From Rhizobium sp. CF122 (GTDB lineage: Bacteria; Pseudomonadota; Alphaproteobacteria; Rhizobiales; Rhizobiaceae), in the NCBI RefSeq assembly GCF_000282035.1, contig NZ_AKKA01000107.1, forward strand, positions 18,875 through 82,874: a stretch of 64,000 nucleotides of DNA, written 5' to 3'. The notes under the pieces are model-generated. The model did no database searches. It was not told the origin of the DNA and worked only from the letters and a program-made list of their open reading frames with translations. Numbering within the stretch: position 1 is the first letter of the stretch; each line of letters starts with the position of its first letter. This document shows, one piece after another, positions 52,848 to 61,968 of this stretch. Position numbers and translations under genes: made by a program.

Positions 52848-53957
52848 TTAGATCACGAATTCCTCCTCGTACGTCTGTGGCTCGGGAACGACCGTAACCT
52901 CCACCGGAACGATCCAATTGGCCGCGTAGCTCTCGCAGTCGGAACGCTGGAAGTCGGGCTGCACGCACCCCGCCCCATCGATCGCGCGACATCGCAGTAT
53001 ATATCGCCCCACTTCTTCAGGGGTCCACATGTACTCCCACAAGCGCCATGCAAAGGGACGTTCTGTTTCGAGGAGCCTTCCCTCGCGCCAGCCCCTGCCA
53101 TCCCCGGTGCAGACCTGCACCTGCCGGATAACAGCCTCTCCGCTCCAGGCGGCTCCGAAAATCCGGTACGGTTGGCCGGCGATGAGATGCGCCCCATGTA
53201 CGGGACGCGCGGTCTGCGCTTTGACCTCCATCTCCGCAAGGGGGACCAGCCTGGGTTCCCCGAGGCTGCGCTCCCAACGGAAATAGTCGCGCGCCTGCCA
53301 GTAGCCAAGAAACGGTTGCTCCACAACCGTGATATGCGTGATCCACTTGACCCAAGCCATGCCGAACCAGCCACCCACGACCGCGCGTAGCGGGTAGCCG
53401 TGATCGCGCGTCAACGGCTCCTCGTTCATCGAATAGGCAAGGATCGTGCTGTCAGCGATGGCCTTCTCAAGCGGTAAACTGCGCGCAAAAGCGATGGGGC
53501 CGGGAGAAGCCGTTTTCTTGTTCGTGTCGACGACGCCGCTGTCGGCGCCTGCGAGCAGAACCTCACGTGCGGTTCGCTTAACGCCCGCCATTTCCAAAAT
53601 CTCGCGCAGAAGAACACCTGTCCACGCGGCATTGCCGACGGCTCCGTTCTGCCACTGCAACCCCTCTTTCGGCGGCACATAGTAGACGCGCCCGTTCCCT
53701 GCGCACTCGACGACGGCGGTGAAAGTCGTGCTCCGCATCGCCTTGATGCTGTCGAGGTCAAGTTCGATCGGCCGCTCCACCGCCCCGCCAACGCGCAATC
53801 TCCAGTCTCGCGCATCGAGGTCCGGCGACGGGAAATGGTTTCGCACGAAGAACAGCTCGGTTGGGATCAGCCAATCGGAGAGCGACGCAAACGGAAACTC
53901 GATGTTCTGTGGGGATTTCTGTCGAACTATTAGACTGGGTTGCTGTGGTGTCGGCAT
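52848..53957 (-). CDS. molybdopterin-dependent sulfite-oxidase-family oxidoreductase
   Basis: The 369-residue protein has the molybdopterin-binding domain with cysteine ligand C85 in VVECAGNGRVYY, and GDHGYPLRAVVGGWFGMAWV-type binding motif near 225 (RDHGYPLR). A C-terminal dimerisation domain follows (GAAWSGEAVIRQVQV to RCRAIDGAGCVQ). GGGGAG lies 9 bp before the ATG at 53957. No signal peptide is visible, unlike SorA/SoxC proteins, and no cytochrome gene is adjacent. It may be cytosolic, or the export signal could lie in a frame further upstream. Confidence 0.8.
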   Translation of the reverse strand: MPTPQQPSLIVRQKSPQNIEFPFASLSDWLIPTELFFVRNHFPSPDLDARDWRLRVGGAVERPIELDLDSIKAMRSTTFTAVVECAGNGRVYYVPPKEGLQWQNGAVGNAAWTGVLLREILEMAGVKRTAREVLLAGADSGVVDTNKKTASPGPIAFARSLPLEKAIADSTILAYSMNEEPLTRDHGYPLRAVVGGWFGMAWVKWITHITVVEQPFLGYWQARDYFRWERSLGEPRLVPLAEMEVKAQTARPVHGAHLIAGQPYRIFGAAWSGEAVIRQVQVCTGDGRGWREGRLLETERPFAWRLWEYMWTPEEVGRYILRCRAIDGAGCVQPDFQRSDCESYAANWIVPVEVTVVPEPQTYEEEFVI

Positions 53958-54339
53958 CGTCGTCGTCTCCCCTGCACAGCATCGGCTCTCGGTCGCGCGG
54001 ATTCCGGTTCGATCACACCGCCCCTCGCAGTGCGTCTGTCGCATTCCGCCTTCGGGCCGCATTCTAGCACATACCGCACGTTCCTCGGATCGATCTCGAA
54101 CGGCAGCAAAAGGGTCAGCTCGAGACCTCGATCCGGATCGTTGAATTGTCTGCTATCGCTTTTCCGATGCCAGAAGCGGCCGGTCCGCGTTCGGCCCCAA
54201 AGCCGCCATGCGCAATCGACGCTGGGTGACAATAATGGGCTTAGCTGCCTGCTGCGGCAACTCGTCCTGCCGGAGTCCCTTTCCTCAGGATGCCTTTGGA
54301 AATTGCGGCGGATGTTCCTTTTCCCTCTTCGGAACCTTG

Positions 54340-54502
54340 GAAGTTCTACGACGATCTCGACGTTGACTGCCTGCTCGCGTGGGGCAGTGACTTCGGGCGA
54401 CTTGGCTAAAAATCGGACAAGGAGACATGCGATGGAATGCAGCCCCGCGGATGCGATGACCGTCCACCCATTCTGCCGTTCCCGTCCCGCGACAAAGCTC
54501 AT
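54340..54502 (-). pseudogene. possible TonB/DUF930-like N-terminal remnant
   Basis: The minus strand from 54502 reads NGWTVIASAGLHSIACLLVR then FLAKSPEVTAPREQAVNVEI, a single N-terminal membrane segment followed by a Pro/Glu-rich stretch as in TonB-like or DUF930 proteins. The frame then loses sense. The rest of the 53958-54687 gap holds no recognisable gene; other long open stretches there look like chance. Confidence 0.3.
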
Positions 54503-54687
54503 TCACGAAGTTCATCAGATCACCGATTGCAACCCAGATAACCTCAATCTCACCCAGTCTTTAGTCTTGTAAACGACCGGTGCCCATCGGCTTTTTGCGA
54601 CGAAAGCGGCCATCTGACTAGCATCGGGCACTGCCATCCAGTCGGTCGAACTTACCCGATGCGAGCCAAGCTTTGGGCTTGAATGAC

Positions 54688-55500
54688 TCAGTCGTTTGGT
54701 GAACAGCGACGACCTACTCCCGACTGCTGCGCGATTTGCTTTAGACCTAACACGTCTTGCATATCGTATTCGCCAGGTTCACGACCAACCAGCCAACGAG
54801 CAGCGGAGAGCGCGCCCCGTGCAAACATACTACGGTCCAACGCAGAATGTGAGAGCGTTACAACCTCATCGGTGGCAGCGAAAACCACACTATGTTCCCC
54901 CACAATGCCACCGCCGCGCATCACAGCGAACCCTATTTCCCCTACGGGCCGCTCGCCAGTGATGCCATCTCGTCCGTGTCGCGCTGTGGCAGAGAGATCA
55001 ATCCCACGCCCTTCCGCAGCAGCGGTGCCCAACATTAACGCCGTACCAGAGGGCGCATCGAGCTTCCGGCGGTGGTGAGCATCCAATATCTCGATGTCCC
55101 AAGCCTCGGCTGGCAATGTCCGTGATACTTGAGCAACAAGGCCCGCAAGCATATTGAGGCCAATGGAGAAGTTTCCGGAACGCACAATAGGGATCGTGCG
55201 GCCGGCCGCCGTGATACGAGCTAAATCATCCTCTTCAAAGCCCGTTGCACCAATTACCAGCGAAGGTCCGCCTTCTTGCGCGCATAACTCGGCTAGCTCC
55301 GTTGCGCCCCTCCCTGTCGTGAAGTCGATGATGACGTCCGCCGCTGTGATTGCATATGAACGGTCAACGAGCCCTTCGCCGCCCACTCGACCGAAACCTC
55401 CCACGAATGCAAAGTCAGGTTCGACCTCGAGAGCGGAGACAATTGCGCGTCCCATGTAGCCACGGGCTCCTGCAACCGCAGTTTTTATAGGTACGTTCAC
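54688..55500 (-). CDS. dapB: 4-hydroxy-tetrahydrodipicolinate reductase
   Basis: The 270-residue enzyme reduces the product of DapA in lysine/diaminopimelate synthesis with NAD(P)H. The nucleotide site is AGARGYMGRAIV at 9-20, the catalytic histidine and lysine are in DAHHRRKLDAPSGTA mid-chain, and GFAVMRGGGIVGEHSVVF follows. The GTG at 55500 is chosen because GGAGAGG lies 6 bp upstream. An upstream in-frame ATG at 55566 gives an extra unconserved 22 residues. Most rhizobia have a chromosomal dapB; a copy beside such mixed genes suggests a second or moved copy. Confidence 0.85.
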   Translation of the reverse strand: MNVPIKTAVAGARGYMGRAIVSALEVEPDFAFVGGFGRVGGEGLVDRSYAITAADVIIDFTTGRGATELAELCAQEGGPSLVIGATGFEEDDLARITAAGRTIPIVRSGNFSIGLNMLAGLVAQVSRTLPAEAWDIEILDAHHRRKLDAPSGTALMLGTAAAEGRGIDLSATARHGRDGITGERPVGEIGFAVMRGGGIVGEHSVVFAATDEVVTLSHSALDRSMFARGALSAARWLVGREPGEYDMQDVLGLKQIAQQSGVGRRCSPND

Positions 55501-55627
55501 AATGCGCCTCTCCAAAAATGGCTCGGCCAATGTCGGTATCTTGGCCCCTTCATATGCGTCTATCATAGGAACGTCTGACCTGTCGTCACTTGGCGCATCC
55601 CGGCTGCTGTCGATCCGACCGTCTTCC

Positions 55628-56161
55628 TCAGGGAAGTGTTTGGGATCGACTCCCTCGTGGAGTGAAATCCACTAACAAGGATTTCAGCTCGACCTCTCGA
55701 ACGCGGCGTGCTGCCTCGTCGGGGCTGACCCAAGCCAAGATGCGCTCGCCACGCTCTTTGAAGTTGTCGTGCGCTTCTTTGATCTCGATCTGAAAGATAT
55801 CGACGATGCACGGCACCACGTCGCCGTCACCCAGGAGCTTGAGGTAGGTGTACCTGCCGACTGGCTTCTTCCTGACCTTGCCACGTACGCCCGCTTCTTC
55901 CCACGCTTCGATCGCAGCCGCCTCATGCGGCTCCTTGCGCTCCATAGGCCATCCTTTTGGGATGATCCAGCGTCCACTGTCGCGCGACGTGACGACCAGT
56001 ATTTCGATGGTTGTCTCGTCTTCCTTGTAGCGGAAGCACAGAGCGCCATACTGCTGGCGAAACTTGCCAGTGAAAAGCTTCTCCGGCTTGGCCGCAAGCT
56101 GTTGTAGAAGCGATTGGGGTTTGTCCTGACGGGACTTTTCAGCTTTCTTTTTCGGCGTCAT
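55628..56161 (-). CDS. Nudix hydrolase
   Basis: The 177-residue protein has a basic N-terminus and the Nudix box GWPMERKEPHEAAAIEAWEE at about 72-91. The arginine of the usual REUXEE is replaced by isoleucine, but the catalytic glutamates EAWEEAG remain, as in DipA/diphosphoinositol-type members of this subfamily. The ATG at 56161 is preferred over 56173. It lies 3 bp from the b561 fragment and about 130 bp upstream of dapB. Substrate may be a nucleotide or inositol polyphosphate. Confidence 0.8.
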   Translation of the reverse strand: MTPKKKAEKSRQDKPQSLLQQLAAKPEKLFTGKFRQQYGALCFRYKEDETTIEILVVTSRDSGRWIIPKGWPMERKEPHEAAAIEAWEEAGVRGKVRKKPVGRYTYLKLLGDGDVVPCIVDIFQIEIKEAHDNFKERGERILAWVSPDEAARRVREVELKSLLVDFTPRGSRSQTLP

Positions 56162-56163
56162 GC

Positions 56164-56403
56164 TTACTGCCAATATTGGTATGCCGCCTCGTAGACAAGG
56201 ATGCTTTCCGGCGAGCCCACCGTGGCTATCCCCGCGTAGTTGTGGACCAGGTGCTGCAGTATATCGGCGGGTGACGGCTGTACGCCCATGTGCACTGCAT
56301 GATGGGTCCGTTCGATACTACCTCCTGTCAGGTACTGCACCGGCAGCACTCCGGCGATGACCGAGTGCAAGGCGATCTGATAACCCCTATAACCGTCGCG
56401 CAT
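56164..56403 (-). pseudogene. cytochrome b561 5' fragment
   Basis: The ATG at 56403 (GGAGG 6 bp upstream) opens MRDGYRGYQIALHSVIAGVL then TGGSIERTHHAVHMGV and LQHLVHNYAGIA, the first helix and loop of a four-helix b561 protein. Only about 65 residues match before an unrelated tail and stop, whereas the family is about 180 residues. The remaining helices are lost. Confidence 0.65.
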
Positions 56404-56559
56404 TCGATCCTCCAATTGCGGTGGAGGATGCCGTGTCTCCGTGAAAATTGGGTATCAAAATCCCACAATCCTTTGCTTGTTTTCTAATCCCTCCAGCCCA
56501 TATCGCTCGTAGGAACAAAATTCTGCTTTCGCCCTTCAGAGGCGGAAGGGAAATTCACC

Positions 56560-56892
56560 GTGACCTGCATTCGGAGCAAAATCGCCCGTGTTCTCGTGGC
56601 TCTGGCGTTCGGCGTGATGGTCATGGCCGCGATGAGTCCGTCGGTCAACGCTGGCGTCTGGGGCGGCCAATGCGCCCATGCCGCCTCGGACGTTCATGAC
56701 GAAAAGCCGCATCCGGCAGCACATGCAGGATCGTGCTGCACAGACATGCATTGCTGTCCCCTGATGCCGAGCGTACTGCCAGCGGATACGTCGTTGCGGC
56801 TAGGGGGCATCGTTCTCTCGGCACGCACCGCACAGAGCCCGCTCTTGTTGATCAGGCCAATCGATCCGCTGCCGAAAACCCTCCCGGCCTGA
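56560..56892 (+). CDS. small exported His/Cys-rich protein, copper-cluster type
   Basis: The 110-residue product has a signal-like N-terminus (ALAFGVMVMAAMSPSVNAG). A histidine/cysteine cluster follows (CAHAASDVHDEKPHPAAHAG, then SCCTDMHCCPLMP). This suggests metal binding in the periplasm, as in DUF2946-like proteins near copper genes. The GTG at 56560 is preferred because it starts the signal peptide. It is 34 bp upstream of the DUF305 gene. Metal is inferred. Confidence 0.6.
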   Translation: MTCIRSKIARVLVALAFGVMVMAAMSPSVNAGVWGGQCAHAASDVHDEKPHPAAHAGSCCTDMHCCPLMPSVLPADTSLRLGGIVLSARTAQSPLLLIRPIDPLPKTLPA

Positions 56893-56926
56893 CGTTTCGA
56901 TCAACCCAATCAAATGGAGAATACCG

Positions 56927-57355
56927 ATGAAAACGAAACTCCTTTTTACGGCTTTCGCTGCTTCACTGCTTTCTCTCGCCGCGACTGCAATGGCCCAGGA
57001 AATGTCTTACCCCGAGAAATGCAAGGGGATGGACATGGCCAAAATGGGCACGTCATCCGGCGGCGGCATGAAGATGGACATGGCTATGGAGGAAATGGGT
57101 GCCTACCAGAAGGCCACGATGGAAGGCATGAAATCGATGCACGACGACATGATGCAAGGGATGATGCAAAAGGACGCCGACGTCGCTTTTGTCTGCGGGA
57201 TGATCGCTCATCACATGGGAGCGATCAGCATGTCTGAGGCCGAGCTGAAATACGGCGACAACAAGGAAGCAAAGGCTATGGCCCGAAAGGTCATCGATGC
57301 TCAGAAAAAAGAGATCGCCCAGATGACCAAATGGGTCAACAAGGAAGCCAAGTAG
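56927..57355 (+). CDS. DUF305 periplasmic protein
   Basis: The 142-residue protein has a signal peptide (about 1-23, ending AMA before QEMSYPEKC). The DUF305 four-helix domain follows: FVCGMIAHHMGAISMSEAEL with the conserved HHMGAI, then KARKVIDAQKKEIAQMTKWV-like residues. The middle is methionine-rich (GGGMKMDMAMEEMG), as in copper-handling proteins. It follows the His/Cys-rich gene and precedes a broken Csp-like gene. Confidence 0.8.
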   Translation: MKTKLLFTAFAASLLSLAATAMAQEMSYPEKCKGMDMAKMGTSSGGGMKMDMAMEEMGAYQKATMEGMKSMHDDMMQGMMQKDADVAFVCGMIAHHMGAISMSEAELKYGDNKEAKAMARKVIDAQKKEIAQMTKWVNKEAK

Positions 57356-57365
57356 GAGATCGATC

Positions 57366-57553
57366 ATGCATCACCAATCGGCAGAGCTGAAACAATGCTC
57401 GACAACTGCCTCGCCTGTTATCAGGAATGTCTCTCGACAGCGATGATCCACTGCCTGGAGATGGGCGGCGAGCACACGGAACCCGATCACTTCCGGCTCA
57501 TGATAGCCCGCACTTCACTCTTGAAGACCCCGCTCTTTGCTGTTTCCGGGTAG
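57366..57553 (+). pseudogene. Csp/DUF326 four-helix copper-binding protein, frameshifted and truncated
   Basis: The ATG at 57366 (GGAG upstream) reads MHHQSAELKQC. After a shift near 57392 the next frame gives LDNCLACYQECLSTAMIHCL then EMGGEHTEPDHFRLMIA. This matches the cysteine-rich helices (CxxCxxxC) of DUF326/Csp copper-storage-like proteins. The rest of the protein (about 50 residues) is lost before the stop at 57551. It ends the copper-type cluster. Confidence 0.65.
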
Positions 57554-57908
57554 AGCCCACATGAGGACATTTGGATGCCCGCATCTCGAAGGCTAAGCGC
57601 CGAGCGGGATGGTCTGCATAATGATCTCCATGCGGTAGCTCTCACACACAGCATTGCTGTCTGGCTTGCATGCAAGAAGATCTATACAGGACGCTCGAGT
57701 GAGGGCTGATGCGATATAGCCATTCAAACCCCGCGCGTCAGAGTGGGGCTTACCACTGCATAGTCGGTCGCGACCTCACGTTTAGCCAGCATGAACGGCA
57801 TCGTGCTGGACGTGGTCGTTCAAGACCACATGGTCTCCTGAGCCGGCCCGGCGAAATGGCAGCCCCTGAACAGTTCGGTACTATGGAGCAAGTGCCACAA
57901 GCCACCCG
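57554..57908. other. 355-bp gap, nothing recognised
   Basis: No motif was recognised on either strand between the copper relic and the RES toxin gene. The short open frames look random. Confidence 0.35.
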
Positions 57909-58607
57909 TTAAGTTACCGCCAGTACCGCCCCGGTGTCGTACTGACGCACGAAATCTACCCGTACGCCATTCCAGTGATAACAGTAGTGCCGCCCTTGGA
58001 CAGGAATGGTTATGGCGTCCGGCCAGAAGATGCCAATACAGCTTTGACCAGGCTTTCGAACGCTGTTCCACATGAGGCCATCGCTTCCCGCTGCCCGAAG
58101 TCCACGTCCCTCAACTTGGGAAGCGGTGTAATCGTGTGGATGCAGGACGTCAGGCACCTCGTTCACGTCGTCTAGTGCCCGGTCAACGCGGCCCACTAGT
58201 ACACGAAAGTCCGATGTCCACCCTGGAGGCTGGGGCGTTGAACTCATGAATTTCTGATGGTGATGTATTGTTTCGGCGACAGCAACTTCTTCACTGTCGC
58301 CTGCATAGTAGATACCATAGCTTCCGTCCGTGAAGCGTCCCGGTCGCCCTGTTGAGCAATGGACAAATGGGGCCATTACATAACTAGCGCCGGGGCCCGA
58401 AACGCGACGGTTCGGGGGCACCTTGCCGAGATCGCCTATCTCATAACGAATGCGCGGATTGGTTTTCGCCTCGACGGCGACAAGGGCCTCCCAGTCGCGG
58501 GGGTCGGCGATGTCCTCGAACAAATCGATAGACGGATAGATCGATCTAATGATGCGGTAGGTTTTAGGCCACTGTACATGCGAACGAACAGCAAGGCCAC
58601 TTACCAT
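57909..58607 (-). CDS. RES-domain toxin
   Basis: The 232-residue RES protein has YRIIRSIYPSIDLFEDIADP near the start, GASYVMAPFVH, GRFTDGSYGIYYAGDSEEVA then VAETIHHHQKF, and a C-terminal PVQGRHYCYHWNGVRVDFVR. RES toxins degrade cellular NAD+. The ATG at 58607 (GGAG just upstream) overlaps the antitoxin stop by 7 bp, the usual order for RES-Xre pairs. An in-frame ATG at 58631 would overlap more. Confidence 0.8.
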   Translation of the reverse strand: MVSGLAVRSHVQWPKTYRIIRSIYPSIDLFEDIADPRDWEALVAVEAKTNPRIRYEIGDLGKVPPNRRVSGPGASYVMAPFVHCSTGRPGRFTDGSYGIYYAGDSEEVAVAETIHHHQKFMSSTPQPPGWTSDFRVLVGRVDRALDDVNEVPDVLHPHDYTASQVEGRGLRAAGSDGLMWNSVRKPGQSCIGIFWPDAITIPVQGRHYCYHWNGVRVDFVRQYDTGAVLAVT

Positions 58608-59071
58608 GCGCTCCGCTCCGCATCGAGCCATTCACGCATCACTGCAAGATCAGAAAGCTCGCCCTGAAGCATCACATCTAGAGCCGACTTGCCGCCAAAG
58701 GCCGTATTGGGCGCTTTGATCCACTCATATCCCCTTGTTGCGTCCTTAAACAGATGTCGCACCCCCTTATGGATACCCATCAGGTGAGCCATCCGCATTT
58801 TCAGGTCTCGATCAACACGTCCCACGTTGCCTTCTTTCCACCGTGCCCACGTGCGGGCTGACAAACCACCGAGCAAGGTGCAAGCCTGCGCGTCTGTGAG
58901 CTTCCAAGCGTTGAACAGGTTCACAGTAGTGCGAGCAAGCGCCCCTGCTTCCACATCGGTGATTTCAGCCGACGTTCTATTGAAGGGAGTCGAAGCAATA
59001 GGTTGGAGCAGCACGGCATCCTCTCTTTCTGGCAGAAGATTAGCGTATTGCTGCCAATTGGCAAGGATCAT
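58601..59071 (-). CDS. Xre/MbcA/ParS-type antitoxin
   Basis: The 156-residue protein has a helical N-terminal DNA-binding-type domain (ALARTTVNLFNAWKLTDAQA, then LLGGLSARTWARWKEGNVGR near 70-90) and a C-terminal toxin-binding domain (MAHLMGIHKGVRHLFKDATR, then GYEWIKAPNTAFGGKSALDV). It pairs with the RES protein and should neutralise it and repress the operon. The ATG at 59071 begins the conserved part, though its ribosome-binding site is weak. Confidence 0.78.
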   Translation of the reverse strand: MILANWQQYANLLPEREDAVLLQPIASTPFNRTSAEITDVEAGALARTTVNLFNAWKLTDAQACTLLGGLSARTWARWKEGNVGRVDRDLKMRMAHLMGIHKGVRHLFKDATRGYEWIKAPNTAFGGKSALDVMLQGELSDLAVMREWLDAERSAW

Positions 59072-59087
59072 CTTGTTTGCCGCGACG

Positions 59088-59393
59088 TTCAACGAGGAAA
59101 CGGAATTCGGTACGTACCTTAATAACCTGTACGTATCCTCGGCATTCCAGAGGCAAGGGGTTGCAAAATCGCTTCTTCGCCAGACGATACCTGTCTTCAA
59201 GCGCCCTCGAAAAGAACTACCGGTCCATTTGCTTGTCTTTGCGAAAAACACCAAAGCAGTGGCAGTGTATGATCAACTAGGCGGCATAGTCATCGACAAA
59301 AGTCAGGCAGTCCGCGCGGGGAATACGCCGGTCGAGCTGTTGCGCTACCAGTGGCCATCAGCACAAACTCTCTTTGAAAAGCTTGATGGATGA
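59088..59393 (+). pseudogene. GNAT acetyltransferase 3' fragment
   Basis: The frame reads YLNNLYVSSAFQRQGVAKSL, LRQTIPVFKRPRKELPVHLL and FAKNTKAVAVYDQLGGIVID, the acetyl-CoA-binding loop (RQGVAK) and last strands of a GNAT enzyme. The homology begins abruptly at the promoter of the antitoxin gene, so the N-terminal half has been lost, most likely when the RES-Xre pair arrived. Confidence 0.6.
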
Positions 59394-59529
59394 GGGATAT
59401 CCAATGACCGCAGTTGGCCCCCAAAGCGGAGGTTCGGTCAGCGTGGCGCAATCAACAATTCGCCTCCTGCCGCTCTAACAAGTAGACTGGGCGAGCAGCG
59501 ACGCCGGCCGAAGCGGGCGTCACAACTTA
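59394..59529. other. gap between acetyltransferase relic and sulfatase
   Basis: No gene or clear hairpin was seen. Confidence 0.35.
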
Positions 59530-61155
59530 TTACTGCGCACCGTGGTGCTGTTCCACCGATCTCATCAAGGCGTCGACCATCTGGTCTATGCTGAAGCTCG
59601 CCGAGCGTTGGCTCGGCGGATAGTCCTTGAACGTCTGCAGGAACGGCGCGACGCGCCACACCCCGTACTGGATCAGGTAAGCATTCTTGGCCAGCCAATC
59701 ATAATATTGGTCCGATACGACGTCCGCGCGTTCATATGGGTCCATACGAAGGTTGAACACCTTCGGAGCCCGCAGGCAGGTAAAAGGATTTGCCCAAACG
59801 GCGAACCCGCCGGGCTCGCGTTGTTCGCAAAAGACGATCTTCCAATTGTTGTAGCGGTAGCCGACCAACTGACCATCGTCATCGAAATAGTAGAAGTCTT
59901 CGCGCGCCGATTTCGGCTGTTCGCCAGTTAGGTATGGCAGTTGATTGTAGCCATCGAGATGGACCTTGAACGGCTTTCCTTCGATGTCCGTTCCCTTGAC
60001 CAACTTGTCTTTGATGTCGGGATCACCCGCTGCGGCGACCAAAGTCGGGAACCAGTCCAGACCTGAAACCATCTCGTTGGACACTTCACCCGCCTTGACC
60101 TTGCCAGGCCAGCGGATCATTGCCGGAACGCGGAAGGCACCTTCCCAGTTCGTGTCCTTCTCGCTGCGGAATGCTGTGGTTGCGGCATCCGGCCATGACC
60201 ATTGATTGGGACCGTTGTCGGTCGCGTAGACGACGATGGTGTTGTCGGCGATCTTCAGGTCATCCAGAGCCTTCAGCAGCTTGCCGACATCGCCGTCATG
60301 TTCGATCATGCCGTCGGCATAGTCATTGCCCTGCATGCCGCTTTGGCCCTGCATGCTCGGCCGTACATGGGTGAAGGCATGCATGCGGGTCGTGTTCATC
60401 CAGGTGAAGAACGGCTTTCCGGCCTGGACCTGCTTCTGCATGAAGGCGATTGCAGCTTCCGTCGTCTCGTCGTCGATTGTTTCCATTCGCTTGCGGTTGA
60501 GCGGGCCGGTGTCTTCGACCTTGCCGTCGGCAAAACTGTGTAGAACGCCCCGCGGCGAATTGCCCTTCACGAAGGCAGCATCGTCCTTCGGATAGTAGGG
60601 CCGCTCTGGCTCCTCCTCTGCGTTCAGGTGGTACAGGTTGCCGAAGAACTCGTCGAAGCCGTGGGCTGTTGGCAGGAATCGATCCTGGTCGCCCAGATGG
60701 TTCTTGCCGAACTGTCCCGTGGCATAACCAAGTGGCTTGAGCGCCTGGGCGATCGTGATGTCGCGGTCCTGGAGACCGACGGGAGCTCCGGGGATACCGA
60801 CTTTGCAAAGGCCGGTGCGCAGGCATGTTTGCCCCGTAATGAACGTCGAACGACCCGCCGTGCAGCTGTTCTCCGCATAGTAGTCGGTGAACATCATGCC
60901 CTCCTTGGCAATCCGGTCGATATTCGGGGTCTTGTAGCCCATGAGCCCCAACGAATAGGCGCTGATGTTCGTCTGCCCGATGTCGTCGCCAAAGATGACG
61001 AGAATGTTTGGCTTTGCCGCATCTTGGGCGAATGCGGGCACGGTCGACGCGGTGATCGACGAGACAAGGACAGTTCCCGCGAGTGCCAAGGCTTTGGGAC
61101 TTAGCGCTCTGGTGGCGTTATCGAGTACGTCACAGATGGATTGCAATGTCGCCAT
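59530..61155 (-). CDS. arylsulfatase, formylglycine-dependent
   Basis: The 541-residue sulfatase has a signal-like segment (ALAGTVLVSSITASTVPAFA, about 24-43). Metal ligands D57 and D58 in IFGDDIG follow, then the maturation motif C98-T-A-G-R with the cysteine converted to formylglycine. Later motifs are GKNHLGD, TDNGPN and a C-terminal domain (RMDPYERADV). AAGGAG lies 8 bp before the ATG at 61155. It is likely periplasmic and frees sulfate from organic sulfate esters. It runs the same way as nap, 98 bp after napC, but with no shared function. Confidence 0.85.
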   Translation of the reverse strand: MATLQSICDVLDNATRALSPKALALAGTVLVSSITASTVPAFAQDAAKPNILVIFGDDIGQTNISAYSLGLMGYKTPNIDRIAKEGMMFTDYYAENSCTAGRSTFITGQTCLRTGLCKVGIPGAPVGLQDRDITIAQALKPLGYATGQFGKNHLGDQDRFLPTAHGFDEFFGNLYHLNAEEEPERPYYPKDDAAFVKGNSPRGVLHSFADGKVEDTGPLNRKRMETIDDETTEAAIAFMQKQVQAGKPFFTWMNTTRMHAFTHVRPSMQGQSGMQGNDYADGMIEHDGDVGKLLKALDDLKIADNTIVVYATDNGPNQWSWPDAATTAFRSEKDTNWEGAFRVPAMIRWPGKVKAGEVSNEMVSGLDWFPTLVAAAGDPDIKDKLVKGTDIEGKPFKVHLDGYNQLPYLTGEQPKSAREDFYYFDDDGQLVGYRYNNWKIVFCEQREPGGFAVWANPFTCLRAPKVFNLRMDPYERADVVSDQYYDWLAKNAYLIQYGVWRVAPFLQTFKDYPPSQRSASFSIDQMVDALMRSVEQHHGAQ

Positions 61156-61253
61156 TCCAATGCTCCTTGTGAAATTCAAAGGTATTGCATTTGGCAGTGA
61201 CGGTCGTCCTATCAAGGCGTCAGAGTGACCGTGAAACGTCCTTCTTGATGGTG

Positions 61254-61964
61254 CTACTCCAAGACGCCAACCGAGGAAGCATGAGCCTTTGCGATCGCGT
61301 CTTGTAGATCGTCGATGGGTGTAGAATTCACCATCTTGTTGCCTTCAAGTTCCTTCGGCATCTTCCAGCCAGGATCGATCCCTTCCATGCTTGGTAGCTC
61401 GTGGGCGATGCCTTTATGGCAATCTATGCAGGTCGCTCGACCGGACAGAAGATATTGGGTGTGTATTTGCGCCGCGCGTTGCGTTTGCTTCTGCAAGTCC
61501 ATCGCCACAGAAGAATGACAGTTGCGGCATTCAAGGCTGTCGTTGGCCTTCATGCGAGCCCACTCGTGCTGAGCGAGTTCCAGGCGCTTCTCCAGGAACT
61601 TGGGCCGGGTGCTGATCGTGCCGAATATCTTGCCCCAGACTTCCTTTGACGCCTGCATCTTCCGCGCGATCTTGTCCGTCCATTGGTGCGGTACATGGCA
61701 GTCGGGACAGGTCGCGCGCACTCCCGAGCGGTTGGAAAAATGGATGGTGCGCGAAAGCTCCTGGTAGACGTTGTCACGCATCTCATGGCAGGAGACGCAG
61801 AACTTCTCCGTATTGGTAAGTTCGAGCGCAGTGTTGAATGCGCCCCAGAACATGACGCCGCCGATGAACCCGCCGAGCGTAAGCACGCCGAGACCGAGAG
61901 TCGCGGCTGGTGTGGTCATGATCCGCCACGCCCAGAGCAAGACTTTCCAGATCCATGCGATCAT
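61254..61964 (-). CDS. napC: NapC/NirT-type tetrahaem cytochrome c
   Basis: The 236-residue membrane-anchored cytochrome has one N-terminal helix (about 20-42) and four haem motifs: CVSCH, CPDCH, CRNCH and CIDCH. It passes electrons from membrane quinol to the periplasmic NapAB complex. It lies 4 bp after napB in the order napA-napB-napC. Length is normal for the NapC family. Confidence 0.92.
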   Translation of the reverse strand: MIAWIWKVLLWAWRIMTTPAATLGLGVLTLGGFIGGVMFWGAFNTALELTNTEKFCVSCHEMRDNVYQELSRTIHFSNRSGVRATCPDCHVPHQWTDKIARKMQASKEVWGKIFGTISTRPKFLEKRLELAQHEWARMKANDSLECRNCHSSVAMDLQKQTQRAAQIHTQYLLSGRATCIDCHKGIAHELPSMEGIDPGWKMPKELEGNKMVNSTPIDDLQDAIAKAHASSVGVLE

Positions 61965-61968
61965 GGCG

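Noticed and set aside
53940..54572. 210-codon plus-strand open frame in the gap before dapB
   Set aside because: Serine/arginine-rich chance translation, with no ribosome-binding site or homologous motif.
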